NCBI GenBank assembly: GCA_943704525.1
Contig: CALSCQ010000585.1
Location: forward strand, 1 to 26,904
DNA from: Pigoraptor vietnamica
Taxonomy: Eukaryota > Opisthokonta > Filasterea
DNA length: 26,904 nt
Reading direction: 5' to 3'
Positions within the stretch are counted from its first letter, which is position 1, and every line of letters starts with the position of its first letter. Shown here one piece after another: positions 11,617 to 23,058 of the stretch. The notes below the pieces were generated by a model. It searched no databases. It saw nothing but the letters and a program-made list of their open reading frames with translations, and had not been told where the DNA came from. The translations under genes and the position numbers were made by a program.

Positions 11617-11672
11617 CTCTCTCTCCCTCTCTCTCTCTCTCTCTCTCCCTCCCTCTCTCTCTCTCTCTCTCT
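11617..11672. repeat. (CT)n microsatellite upstream of talin
   Basis: About 56 bases of nearly pure CT on the talin sense strand, roughly 265 bases before the start codon. It may be a leader pyrimidine tract or a GAGA-type promoter element. Confidence 0.93.
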
Positions 11673-11935
11673 GCATCCACTTGCGCATTTTCTAATGGTG
11701 ACACTCGCACACAGCTTTCTCTCTTAGTGCTCGGTTGCCGACAGTGTATTTTCTCGCCACTGCACATTAGAGGGCGAGTGTGTACGTGTTGGTGGAGATC
11801 CGTGTCACGTCGCGAAGCGCTGTACTTAGGCGCTTGACGGCATCGACTACGCGCGTCCCGTGCGCGTAGCGATTCGTTCGAACACCCCTCGTTCCCCCGT
11901 GTGTGTCCGCGCCCGCGGTTCGGGTACCAGGGAAG

Positions 11936-13049
11936 ATGGCGACCGTTTCGCTCAAAATCAACTTTGTCAAGACAAACACGTTCAAGACGATGCAGTTCGA
12001 TGGCGCCCTTACGGTCCGCGAAGTGTGCAAGGACATTCAGTCGAAGCTCGGCGAGGGCGGCAATGTGAGTAGACTCGAAGGGCATCATTGTGGCAGGACT
12101 CCATGTGCCACCGTGAACCACCTTTTTGTTTTTGCGTGGGTGCTCACGACGTGCCACCTGCACCTGAACTGCAGGCGTCCGACCACGGTCTCTTCTGGCC
12201 CGATGAGGACCCCAAGAAGGGACGGTGGCTCGAGCCCGGCCGCACGCTCAACTACTATGACCTCAAGTCTGGCGTGAGTATGCCCAATGTGGCCGCAATA
12301 ATCACGTGGGCGGATCCACTCAGTGCGCATAATGACACGCTAGTGGCCTGCATTGCGAAGTGCTCACTGCGGCTTGTTATTTTCGCTTCTCAGGACATGC
12401 TTGAGTACAAGAAGAAGCACCGGCCCCTTCGTGTTAAGGCGGTCGACGGCGCGCTCAAGACTGTCCTCGTCGACGACTCGCTCACAGTGCACGAGCTTAT
12501 TCGCACGGTCTGCGAGAAGTTCGGCATCCAGAACTGGGACGAGTTTTCGCTTGTCGCCGAGAAGGGCATCGTGAAGGAGGAGGTCAAGCAGCACATTTCC
12601 GACGAGGTGTGTGTTACTTGCGTGTTTCGTTGAAGAGGAAATCCGCGGGATGTGCGTGGGTGTTGGTATGTAACTGAACCTTTTTTGCTGTTTGTGGCGT
12701 GTAGGAAGACGAGAAGGTCAAGGCGAAGGATGCCAAGCGCATGGCCGAGCTCAAGAAGAAGCTGCACACGGACGATGAGATCGCGTGGCTCAACCACGAC
12801 AAGACGCTCCGCGAGCAGGGCGTCGACGAGACGCAGGTTCTCATTCTCCGCAAGAAGTTTTTCTTCTCGGACGGCAACGTCGACCGCAACGACCCCGTCC
12901 AGCTCAACCTTCTGTTTGTTCAGACGCGCGATGCCATCCTCAACGGCACTCACCCCGTTACTGAGGACGAGGCCGTGCAAATGGCCGCCTACCTCTGCCA
13001 GGTACGTGCCATTGAGCCTCTGAGGGCTTCCTGCGAGTAAATGTGCGAT

Positions 13050-13089
<40 letters not shown>

Positions 13090-16000
13090 GCGAATGATTT
13101 TGCTGATGAGCTTTGGGCGTTGTGGTACCGCAGATCAACCTCGGCGACCACAAGAACGACATGAAGCCTGGCCAGCTCAAGCTCGAGGAGTACCTCCCGG
13201 AGGAGTACCGCAAAGTCAAGGGCATCGAGAAGCGCTTTTTCGACGAGCACAAGAAGCTGATTGCGATGACGGAGCTCAACGCCAAGTACCGCTTTATCCA
13301 GCTCTGCCGCTCGCTCAAGACGTACGGTGTCACCTTCTTCCTCGTGAAGGAGAAGGAGAAGGGCAAGAACAAGCTCGTTCCGCGCCTCCTCGGCATCACG
13401 CGTGACTCTGTCATGCGCGTCAACGAAGTGACCAAGGAGGTCATCAAGACGTGGCCGCTCACGACGATTCGCCGCTGGGCCGCCTCGCCCAACAGCTTTA
13501 CGCTCGACTTTGGCGACTATTCCGAGGCGTTCTACTCTGTGCAGACGACCGAGGGTGAGGCCATCTCGCAGCTCGTCGCCGGTTACATTGACATTATCGT
13601 CAAGAAGAAGAAGGACTCTGACCGCAAGGTCAACGACGACGACGACGAGATGGCCGTGTACGAGGACAGCGTCGGCGCCGCCAAGGCTACCGCTATCCAG
13701 CACCTGCCTAGCAACGTTGGCTACGCGTCGGAGGGCGGCGTCGCGCTCCCCGGTGTCGTCGGCCGCGCGGGTCCCGGCCAGGCTCAGCTCGGGCGTGTGG
13801 GCGCGCAGCAGCTGCAGTACCACAATGCCAGCATGGGCCAGGGCGCCGTGGCCGGCCAGGGTCAGCTTGCGGGCCTCTCCATGGGCGAGTCCGGACTCGG
13901 CCAGGCGCAGCGCGCGCTCATGGGCAACATCACGAACGGCTTTGCGGCCGTCACGGCGGCGACGAGCGAGCTCACGGTGGCCGCGTCGCTTCCCCCGCTC
14001 GGCACGGACCCCGCGTCGATTGCGTGGCGCCAGCAGACGCTGGAGGTGTCCAAGCAGAACGTGTCGTCGCAGCTGTCGGCCATGACGGCGGCGACGGCGT
14101 CTGTCGTCACGCTCACCTCGGGCGACCCGAGCACGGTGGACCACACGGCCGTGAGCTCTGCCGTGACGACGATCTCGTCGAACCTTACGGAGCTCTCGAA
14201 GAACGCCAAGATGATGGCCGCCCTTATCGGCGATCCCGCGATTGGCGACAAGGTGCTCGAGGCTGCGCGCGGCCTCGCGGGCGCGACGGGCAAGCTGCTC
14301 ACGGCAGTGCAGACGGGCACGGCGGAGAGCCGCATGGTGGGTCGCAATTGCCGTGCGTTTGTCTATTGTTACCATTACAGCGCTCGTAAGAGATATGTGT
14401 GTGCTTGTCTGCCTGTGACGGGTCTGCTGACGCGCACCCTTTCCTGCCCTCTAGGACCTGCTCAACGCGGCGCAGGCTATTGGCACTTCGTCGTCGCAGC
14501 TGCTCGCGTACATGGGGGAGCCCGACGTCGACCCCGCGGCGCAGGAGGAGCTCATCAACATGGCCAAGGCCGTTGCCACTGCTACGACGGCGATGGTGAC
14601 GAACGCCAAGAACGTGGCCGCCAAGTGCGACGACCCGAACTTGCAGAACGGCGTCATCACGGCGACGAAGGGCGTCGCGATGTCGACGCAGCAGCTCGTA
14701 GCGTGCACGAAGGTCGTCGCTCCCACGATCAACTCGCCCCTCTGCCAGGAGCAGCTCGTCGAGGCTGTTAAGTTTGTCGGCTCGTCGATCGACTCTGTCC
14801 TCGCTGCGTCCGAGCAGGGCTGCCGCGACGAGGCGGTCAAGAACGCGCTCAAGTCGTCTGCGCAGGTCGTGCGCGAGGCACTTGAGAAGCTCGTGGAGAA
14901 GACGAAGGAGGGCGGCCGTTCGAAGGGACCGTCGAACGAGTACGAGGACGCCTGCGAGCTCATTCTCGCCGAGACGGAGAAGCTCTTTGGCAGCATGGGC
15001 AACGCCGCGGAGATGGTCAAGTGGGTATCGGCGCGCACTTGGCTTGCACTTGCCTTTTTGTCGGTTGTATTTGAGGGGATTGGGTTTGTAGATGACTTCG
15101 TGCCTCGGTTGAGTTGAACTGACGGTGAAATTGTTGCATGTGCGCAGGCACGCCAAGGCCCTCGCGCAGGCCACCTCGATGCTCGTCAACTGCATCAAGG
15201 GGGAGGCTGCCAACGAGAAGGACGCCGACGTGCAGCAGCGCCTGCTCGCCGCTGCCAAGTCGCTCGCCGACGGCATCGGCAAGCTCGTCCTCGCCACGAA
15301 GGAGGCCGCGACGAACCCGACGGATGCCGCCTTCCAGGCCAAGCTCCGCCAGGCCGCCGAGGAGCTCCGCATGGCCGCGAATGCCGCCGCCTCGAACGCG
15401 ATGAAGAAGAAGGTGCTCAAGAAGCTCGAGCAGGCGTCGAAGCAGACGGCCGCCATCGCGACGCAGCTCGTCGCTGCGTCGGCCGCCGCAGCCAGCTCGA
15501 ACCGCAACCCGGCCTCGCAGCAGCAGCTGTCGAACTCGTGCAAGGAGATGACCGAGAAGATTGGTCGCCTCGTCAACGCCGTCCGCGAGCACAACTCGAA
15601 CCCGGACAACGCGTCGGCGCAGCTCGACCTGATCAACTCTGCCAAGGAGGTCCTCGCGCCGGGCGCCAAGCTCGTTGCGGCTGCCAAGGCGGCTTCTCCC
15701 ACGGTTGGCGACAACGGTGTCGCTCTCTCGCTCAACAACCTGTCGAAGTCGGCCACGCAGGCGCTTCAGGAGCTCAAGGACGCGCAGGCCATTGCCTCGG
15801 ATGCGTGCGGCTCGCTCGAGATTGACTCTGCCATCGAGGGTATGTTGTGCTTACGTTTGAACAGAGTTGCGCTGTTGCTTGTTTGTGTCCATGGGTCATT
15901 GTGTGTGCGCTTGGCTCACGTATTCACTCTTTTTCTGCGCAGTCGTCAAGCAGCTCGGCCGCGATCTCGGCACCGCCCGCGAGTCGGCGTCGGCAGGCAA

Positions 16001-19000
16001 GCTGATGCCCCTCCCCGGCGAGACGGCCGAGTCGTGCGCCAACGAGCTCGGTGCGACGTCCAAGACTGTCGGCTCGTCGATGGCCCAGCTCCTCACGGCC
16101 GCCAACCAGGGCAACGAGAACTACACTGGTGTTGCGGCGCGCGACACGAGCGCGGCCCTCAAGATTCTCGCCAACGCCGTTCGTGGTGTTGCGGCGACGT
16201 CGAAGGAGCGCGAGGCGCAGGACCAGATTCTTCAGGCGGCGCAGGTCGTCATGGATGAATCTGCGCGCCTGATCGGGGAGGCCAAGTCGGCGATTGGCAG
16301 CGGTGCGAACGACCCCAACAAGATGCAGCGCCTGACGAACGTGGCCAAGGCCGTCTCTGGCGCCCTCAACCAGGTCGTCAACTGCCTGCCCGGCCAGCGC
16401 GACGTGGACAACTGCATCAAGGCGATCGCCAAGGCCACGGCGCAGCTGGACTCTGGCGGTTTCCCGGCGGGCTCCGCGGGCGACTTCAACTCGACGCAGC
16501 AGTCGCTCAACAACGCCGCCGCCGCGCTCTCGGTGTGCTCGAACGAGCTCCTCGCGGCCTCGCGCGGCAGCCCCGACGACCTCGCCGCCGCCGCCCGCAA
16601 GTTTGAGAAGCAGCACGGCGAGCTGATGACGGTGGGCATGAAGCTCGCGGGCCTCACGAAGGACAAGGGGGCGCAGCAGGAGCTCGTCGGCAACCTCAAG
16701 GGAGTTGCCGCGTCGTCCACCAAGCTGCTCCTCTCTGCCAAGTCGATGGCGGCCGACCCGAACGCGCCCAACATCAAGAACCAGCTCGCGATGTCCGCGC
16801 GCGGTGTCGTCGACTCGATCAACGCCCTCCTCAACGTGTGCTCGACGGCCGCCCCCGGCCAGAAGGAGTGCGACAATGCGATTCGCCAGATCCAGGCGGC
16901 CGCGCAGCAGCTCGAGAATCCCTCGGAGCCCGTCAACGAGGGCTCGTACTTCGAGTGCCTGGACTCTGTCATGGACAAGTCGCGCTCGCTCGCCCAGGCC
17001 ATCGCGCAGATCAACTCGCACTCGCGCGCCGGCGACGGCGACAAGATTGGCGAGTCTGTGTCGGACGCCTCGAACGCCGTGACGGCGCTCACGGAGGCTG
17101 CCGCCCAGGCCGCCTACCTTGTCGGCGTGTCGGATCCCTACTCGACGCCCGCCGTGGCCGGTCTCGTGGACCAGGCCATGTTTGCTCGCGCCCTCCAGGG
17201 CATCGCGGACGCGTGCGATTCGCTCCTCGCGGCCGATGCGACTCAGCAGAAGATTCTGTCGTCGGCGACGGTGATTGCCAAGCACACGAGCGCGCTGTGC
17301 AACGCGTGCAAGGCGGCGTCGACCAAGACGACCAACCCCGTCGCGAAGCAGCAGTTCGTCAACTTTGCCAAGAACGTGGCCAGCACGACGGCCGCGCTCG
17401 TGACGGACATCAAGTCGCTCGCCGGCTCGCTCACGGACGAGAACCGCGCGAAGTGCTCGACGACGACCAAGCCGCTCATCGAGGCCGTGCAGTCGCTCGT
17501 CACATACGCGTCGTCGCCCGAGTTTGCCTCGATCCCTGCCAAGATCTCGCCCGAGGCCCGCGCCGCCCAGCAGCCGCTGTGCAACGCCGGCAAGGGCGTC
17601 ATTGCGTCGTCGATTCTCCTCCTCACGAGCGCCAAGACGCTTGCCGGGAACCCGAAGGACACGCCGTCGCAGCAGCTTCTCCTCCAGCACTCGAAGGCCG
17701 TGTCGGAGGCCATCAAGGCGCTCGCCAACGGGATCAAGGAGCACGCCCCCGGCCAGAAGGAGTGCGACGAGGCGATCAACACGATCTCGCGCGCCCTCAA
17801 CGACGTCGACCAGGCTTCGCTCGCCGCGACGGTCGGCAGCCTCCCCGCGCGCGAGGACTCTACGCTCCAGGGATTCCAGGAGCAGCTGGTCCACTCGCTG
17901 CACGAGATTCGCGAGATTGTTCCCAAGGTCGCCGTTGCCGCGAAGGGCGAGCCGCAGTCGCTCGGCCACGCCGTCGTTGCGATTGCGAATCAGTTTGTGC
18001 CGTTCGTCAACTCTGCGATTGGCGCCGCCTCGCGCACGCTCGAGAAGGCCAAGGCCGAGTCGCTCTTTGACATGGTCAAGACGATCACGGAGTCTGCGAT
18101 GCAGCTCATGTACGCCTCGAAGGAGTCTGGCGGCAACGGCAAGGCCACGGGCGCGCACGCCAAGGTCGATGAGGCCGTCAACGACATGCAGGAGGGTGTG
18201 AAGGATCTCCTCCACACGCTCGAGACGTCCAAGTCGGACGGCGACGTCACGACGACGATTCTCTCGGAGATCCAGAAGGCGACGGCGTCGGTCGGCTCTT
18301 CGGACGCGTCGACGGCCAAGTCGTTCAAGCAGCTGCAGGACGAGATTGTCGAGGAGGCGAAGGCGCTCAGCCGCACCGCCGCCAAGGCCGTCGCCCTCAG
18401 CCGCACGCAGCCCGAGGAGCTGCTCCGCAACGCCCGCGATGTGGCGCACTCGTACTCGGAGATTGCCCTCGCCAGCCGCGGCATTCTCGCGCTCACGGAC
18501 AACCAGGAGGTTCGCACGTCTGTCGAGACGACGGTGCGGGACCTCGGCCCCGCGTGCTCGCAGCTCGCGCAGACGTGCGCGACTGTGCAGGCCAACCCCG
18601 AGAACCAGGCCGCCAAGAAGCAGCTGTCGGACGACGCCCGCGTCGTGTCGGAGCGCGTCGCGAAGGTCATGGCTGCCGTGCGCGCGAGCGCCAAGGGCGT
18701 GCAGGCTTGCGAGACGGCGATGGCGGCGGTGACGAGCCTCCTCGGCGACCTCGAGACGATGGCCATGTTTGCGTCTGCGGGCACGCTCAACCCGGACGAT
18801 CCGAAGGACACGTTCAACGCCCACAAGGAAGAGATTCTCAAGATGGCCAAGCAGCTTGTCGACTGCACCAAGAACGTTGCCGCCGGCGCCGCTGGCTCGC
18901 AGGAGCAGCTTGCGACGGCCGCGAAGGGCGCCGTCGAGGCCATCACGCGCCTCGCCGAGGCGTGCAAGCTCGGCGCGACTGCCATCACGTCGAACGACAT

Positions 19001-20387
19001 TAACGCGCAGGAGCTCCTCCTGAACGCGATCAAGGACGTGGCCGCGGCGCTCAACGACCTGCTCAACGCGAGCAAGTCTGCGTCTGGCCAGCCTGTCAAC
19101 GACCCGTCGATGGACGTTCTCAAGGAGAGCGCGCGCACGCTCGTCGCCGGCATCTCGCAGCTTCTCAAGGTCGTCAAGTCGGTCGAAGACGAGGCGGCAC
19201 GCGGCGCCCGCGCCATCGAGTCTGCGATGGAGGGCATCGTGCAGGAGGTCAAGGCACTCGAGTCGTCGGACCCGCCGAAGCGCGCGGCGACGCCCGAGGA
19301 GCTCGTCAACATCACGAAGGCCGTCACCATGTCGACTGCCAAGGTGGTGGCTGCGGGCACGAGCGGCAAGCAGGAAGAGATTGTCTCTGCGGCCAACATG
19401 GCGCGCAAGGCGATGGTGGACCTGCTGCAGATTGCGAAGGGCGCCGCCGCCGGCGCGGACGTCACGTCGGACCAGCGCCAGCGCGTGCACGAGACGGCGC
19501 GGGAGGCCGCCCTCCAGCAGAAGGCGCTCCTCCAGGCCGTGTACCAGACGCTGCAGGGCGACAAGAGCACGGCGGCCGCGAAGAAGCAGGAGGTGACCGA
19601 GACGAGCAAGAAGGTCGCGTCGGCCGTGTCGTCGATTGTGGACGTGGCCAAGTCGCTCAAGGGCGACTGGGTCGATCCCGACGACCCCAATGTGATTGCC
19701 GAGAACGAGCTCCTGTCGGCTGCCGCTGCGATTGAGGCTGCTGCGCGGAAGCTCGCCGAGCTCAAGCCCCGCGAACGCCCGCGGGAGGCCAACCAGGACC
19801 TCAACTTTGAGGAGCAGATTCTCGAGGCTGCCAAGGCCATTGCCTCTGCGACGTCTGCGCTCGTCAAGGCCGCGACGGTGGCGCAGCGAGAGCTCGTGCA
19901 GCAGGGCAAGGTGTCGAACGCAAAGGGCACCCAGAAGTACCACGAGGACGCCATGTGGTCGGACGGCCTCGTCTCCGCCGCCAAGGGTGTCGCCGCGGCG
20001 ACGGGCTCGCTGTGCGAGGCGGCCAACTCTGCGGTGCAGGGAGACGCGTCCCAGGAGCGCCTCGTGTCGGCTGCCAAGTCGGTGGCCGCGTCGACGGCGC
20101 AGCTCGTCGTCGCGTGCCGCGTGAAGGCCGACGCCAACTCGCAGGCGCAGTCGCGTCTCAACACGGCCGCGAGCGCCGTGAAGAAGGCGACGGACTCGCT
20201 CGTGACAGCGGCGAGCGAGGCGGCCGTGTTCCAGGAGCAGGACGTCAACGTCACGGTCGACCAGCGCTTTGTCGGGTCGATCGCCGCCGAGATGGGCGCC
20301 TACGAGGAGATTCTCCGCAAGGAGAAGGAACTCGAGGACGCGCGCAAGAAGCTGGCCAAGCTCCGCCAGCAGAAGTACCAGAAGTAA
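11936..20387 (+). CDS. Talin
   Basis: Large cytoskeletal adaptor that links membrane receptors (integrin beta tails in animals) to actin. Eight exons: 11936-12064, 12175-12273, 12394-12606, 12705-13001, 13134-14336, 14455-15020, 15148-15839 and 15943-20387. They encode 2547 residues, compared with 2541 in human talin-1. The FERM head comes first: F0 at about 1-80, F1 with DDSLTVHEL, F2, then F3 with the highly conserved RRWAASPNSFTLDFGDY and YSVQTTEGE. Its tryptophan is W361, equivalent to W359 of talin-1. A linker (about 405-485) precedes the helical rod, which begins with the conserved LPPLG and AVTTISSNLTE. The C-terminus is an I/LWEQ (THATCH) actin-binding module (MWSDGLVSAAKGVAAAT, ASQERLVSAAKSVAASTAQL) and a dimerisation helix ending EKELEDARKKLAKLRQQKYQK in abridged reading. 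There is no villin headpiece, unlike amoebozoan TalB. The start has an AAGATGGCG context. The gene looks intact. Confidence 0.97.
13051..13086. repeat. (TG)n tract in talin intron 4
   Basis: A TG run of about 36 bases in the intron 13002-13133, again TG on the sense strand. Confidence 0.93.
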
Positions 20388-20991
20388 GCGCGCCCGCGTG
20401 CGGCGTCGCAAGCAGCGCGTTGCCTACTGCTCCTGGTTTTGCGCCCGTGCATTGTTTTGTGTTTTGGAGCGTGGATTGCTGCCGGCTTTGCGGCAGAGGA
20501 TCCCCGTCGCAGCGTGTATTCTTTTTCAGAGTTTTCCTTTGTAACCGCGCGCTTTTTGTTGGCCACAAAGCTGGGCCATGTGCATAAAAACTTCGTAAAC
20601 GATTCTGTCTCGAGCCTCGTGAAACTGAGAACGTGCGTCAAAGACTTCACAGCGTTGCACTCTCTCATGATCGCCATGCTTTGGGTAATGCGCGACCACC
20701 ATGTCACTTTTAATGCGCCTCAAGAAATGGAAAAACAAAGAGATTGCATGTGTTTACTTTTACATTCTTCTTTTCCCTTTTCGTGGCAAGGGGAAGGGTT
20801 CCCTATCCCTATGGCACAAGCGGGCTTCCCACATTCTTACTCAATTTGTGCCAGAGAATACCATTCTACTAACGTTACATGTTCATCAATGGGCAGTTAC
20901 AAGTAAAATTGGAAGATTCTCAATGGACCTAATATCCGTATGTAGTAGAATATTCTCCTATCTCTTTGTACAATTTCATTTGGCGAACCGA

Positions 20992-21104
20992 CCAATCGGA
21001 AGCGTCCGTTGTCGCTCAAAGAAACAAATCAAATGCCAAAGTTGAACAGCCACTCGCACACACAGTGAGACAGACATTGAGCATCATCCTGTCAGGTATA
21101 AATA
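20992..21104 (+). promoter_or_regulatory. CCAAT and TATA boxes of the MDR oxidoreductase gene
   Basis: GACCAATCGG (CCAAT at 20992-20996) lies about 100 bases upstream of a canonical TATAAATA at 21097-21104, which in turn is 105 bases before the first ATG. The spacing fits a standard RNA polymerase II promoter with a leader of about 75 bases. Confidence 0.65.
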
Positions 21105-21121
21105 CTGCACGCACCTCTTGA

Positions 21122-21170
21122 CAACAGCAGCAACAGCAACAACAACAGCAGCAAAACAAGCAACAGCGCA
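21122..21170. repeat. CAA/CAG-rich leader repeat
   Basis: Imperfect (CAA/CAG)n tract in the predicted 5' UTR of the MDR gene. Such unstructured leaders often favour scanning, but no function is shown here. Confidence 0.8.
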
Positions 21171-21208
21171 GCTTGCAAGCAGCCCCAAGTCACTCACAGT
21201 TCTCAACA

Positions 21209-22249
21209 ATGGCCGCCACCATGAACGCCGTCGCCATCCGCAACTACGGCACCGCCGACCAGCTCGAGGCCGTCGTCCTCCCCTTGCCCACGCCCGGCCC
21301 CCACGACCTCCTCGTCAAGGTTGCCGCCGTCTCCGTCAACCCTGTCGACCGCAAGAAGCGCCAGAACTTTGGCCAGGCCTTCGACGCGTCCGCCCACTTT
21401 GAGACGCCGCTCGTCCTCGGCTGGGACGCCTCCGGGACGGTCAAGGCCGTGGGCGCCGACGTGACTCTCTTCAAGAAAGGCGACCAGGTGTTCTTCGCCG
21501 GCAACCTCCTCCGGCCTGGCTCGAACGCCGAGTACACCCTCGTGGACGAGCGCATCGCGGCTGCGAAGCCCACCACCCTCTCGCACGCCGAGGCCGCCGC
21601 CATCCCGCTCGTCGCGCTCACCGCGTGGGAGGCGCTCGTCGATGGTCTCGCCATTCCCGTGCAGAAGGCGCACAACGGCCACAGCCCCAAGTCCATCCTC
21701 GTGATTGCGGGCGCAGGTGGCGTCGGCAGCTTCGCCATCCAGATAGCCAAGCGAGTGCTCGGCCTGCGCGTCATTGCGACGGCCTCGCGCCCAGAGTCGC
21801 GCCAGTTCTGCCTCGACAACGGCGCGGACGACGTCATCTCGCACGCGGCGCCCCTCGCCGACGGGCTCAAGTCGCTGGGACTTGCGGGGGTCGACTACGT
21901 GTTCATCACGGCGTCCATCGCAGAGTACCTCGACCAGGCCATCGACATTGCGAACCCCTCGGGAAAGATCGCCGGCATCGACGACGATGGCCTCAAGCCG
22001 TTCGATCTGAGCCGCCTCAAGCTCAAGCGCCTCACCCTCCACTTTGAGCTCATGTTCACGCGGCCCATCTTCGGCCACGAGCTCGAGCGCCAGAACGAGA
22101 TCCTCTCCGAAGTGTCGCGGCTGCTCGACGCCGGCGTGTTCAAGACGACGCTGACGAAGACGTACCCCTTCAACGCGCAGCACTTGCGACAGGCGCACCT
22201 CGACATCGAGTCCAACCGGACCGTCGGGAAGATTGCCCTCACTCTCTAA
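21209..22249 (+). CDS. Zinc-ADH-like / quinone oxidoreductase, MDR superfamily
   Basis: Single-exon gene for a 346-residue medium-chain dehydrogenase/reductase, a family of NADPH-dependent reductases of quinones and activated alkenes. The GroES-like N-terminal domain shows SVNPVDRKKRQNF and GWDASGTVKAVG. The Rossmann domain has AGAGGVGSFAIQIAK (glycine motif at about 167-173). The cysteine ligands of zinc-dependent alcohol dehydrogenases are absent, so it is probably zinc-free despite the family's usual 'zinc-binding' label. The C-terminal HLRQAHLDIESNRTVGKIAL motif matches bacterial members of this group. Two in-frame ATGs, at 21209 and 21221, are both plausible; the second has a GCCACC context. 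It has its own TATA promoter, so it is not co-transcribed with talin. The lack of introns suggests lateral transfer or retroposition. The substrate is unknown. Confidence 0.93.
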   Translation: MAATMNAVAIRNYGTADQLEAVVLPLPTPGPHDLLVKVAAVSVNPVDRKKRQNFGQAFDASAHFETPLVLGWDASGTVKAVGADVTLFKKGDQVFFAGNLLRPGSNAEYTLVDERIAAAKPTTLSHAEAAAIPLVALTAWEALVDGLAIPVQKAHNGHSPKSILVIAGAGGVGSFAIQIAKRVLGLRVIATASRPESRQFCLDNGADDVISHAAPLADGLKSLGLAGVDYVFITASIAEYLDQAIDIANPSGKIAGIDDDGLKPFDLSRLKLKRLTLHFELMFTRPIFGHELERQNEILSEVSRLLDAGVFKTTLTKTYPFNAQHLRQAHLDIESNRTVGKIALTL

Positions 22250-23058
22250 GGAGTATTATTATTGAGACACAGTGTTCGGTGTGTGCGTGCGTGCGTGCGT
22301 ATGTGCGGGAGTTTGCAGCGTCGGCGTTTCAACTAAACTCTGTAGAGAAAAAACAGCGACTGCAAGCTGCTGTGATTCTGAAACTTTGGCACTGTGAAAT
22401 TGTGGGTGTGTGTGTCACAAAAATCTCCAAGAGGCAGTAGTAACCAGTCTCTTATGTAACATGGTCGGTGAGGTTACCGCGTGGGTGTCCGTTGCTAAGG
22501 AAAATCCGGAAAATCCCGAAAAATTTCGCGGAATAATAATTTTGCGCGTCACTATGGCGATGAGTATGGAAAAGGTATGCGAAAATAAATGCCCGATTAT
22601 TATTAAGCGACTGCGCAGAATTTTTTTTTTTTCTTGCCTTGTGTTAGGCAAAATGGCTGAAATTTGTGGCGAAATATTTTGTGCTTCAAAGTCGCGTTGC
22701 CAGGCGCAATCTTCACTACAAAATTCACCAACAGTTTTTTCATTCGTAAATTTAATACACAAGCGATCTAAATATATATTTTCATCCTCTATGGACATGT
22801 GGTCTCCACCCATACATACCCATAATTAAAATTCAGTAGATTTTGGTTGGGGCGGCTTTTCAGTCACCACGGGCAACCGGCCGCCAGGGAGACGAAGCAC
22901 GCGCACACACACACACCGTCCTTGCCTCGTATAAAAACGTCCTCCGTCCACGAACATCACAGGCGTGTGCGCAGTGGACGTCCGATAGAAAAGCGGTTTG
23001 ATCAAAGGTCGAAGCTGAAACACCTCGCTTCCTTCTTCTCTTAATTTGACCTGCGAAA
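22250..23058. other. AT-rich intergenic region before the Stum-like gene
   Basis: This starts with a GTGCGTGCG-rich 3' UTR, then passes into a strongly AT-rich block (about 22490-22850) with a T12-13 run near 22620 followed by a 6-bp foldback (TTGCCT...AGGCAA). A TATA box and the Stum-like leader lie at the right end. No gene is supported. Confidence 0.5.
22930..22937 (+). promoter_or_regulatory. TATA box of the Stum-like gene
   Basis: TATAAAAA lies about 120 bases upstream of the start codon in an otherwise GC-rich leader region. Confidence 0.6.

Larger units (their letters stand above)
10989..11935. other. Divergent promoter region between the FAD oxidase and talin
   Basis: Nearly 950 bases with no supported gene. 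The left part carries CCAAT and GC boxes oriented toward the oxidase. The centre (about 11300-11560) is AT-rich and shares short words with other intergenic regions: TCTTACACGAAGT, TGTTGAAATTTTT and TATGAATTGACTATG. The right part is a CT microsatellite followed by a likely talin leader; TTTCTCTCTTAG near 11718-11729 could be a leader-intron acceptor. Confidence 0.5.
20388..21208. other. Talin-MDR oxidoreductase intergenic region
   Basis: This contains the talin 3' UTR (a CATAAAAA near 20583 is the nearest poly(A)-like signal), an AT-richer middle, and the promoter and leader of the following gene. No coding region is supported. Confidence 0.5.

Noticed and set aside
12390-14375. Antisense frame of about 660 codons across the talin head exons
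   Set aside because: It runs through talin introns and TG repeats, lacks recognisable domains, and is explained by the same codon bias.
19961-20387. Possible villin headpiece or other extra domain after the talin actin-binding module
   Set aside because: The frame stops right after the dimerisation helix and no headpiece motif follows.
15924-20411. Antisense open frame of about 1500 codons opposite the talin rod exon, with a second antisense frame of about 750 codons
   Set aside because: It is a by-product of talin's extreme G/C-ending codon choice, which avoids antisense stops. The translated frame is Arg/Leu-rich without domain features, and the sense strand is clearly talin.
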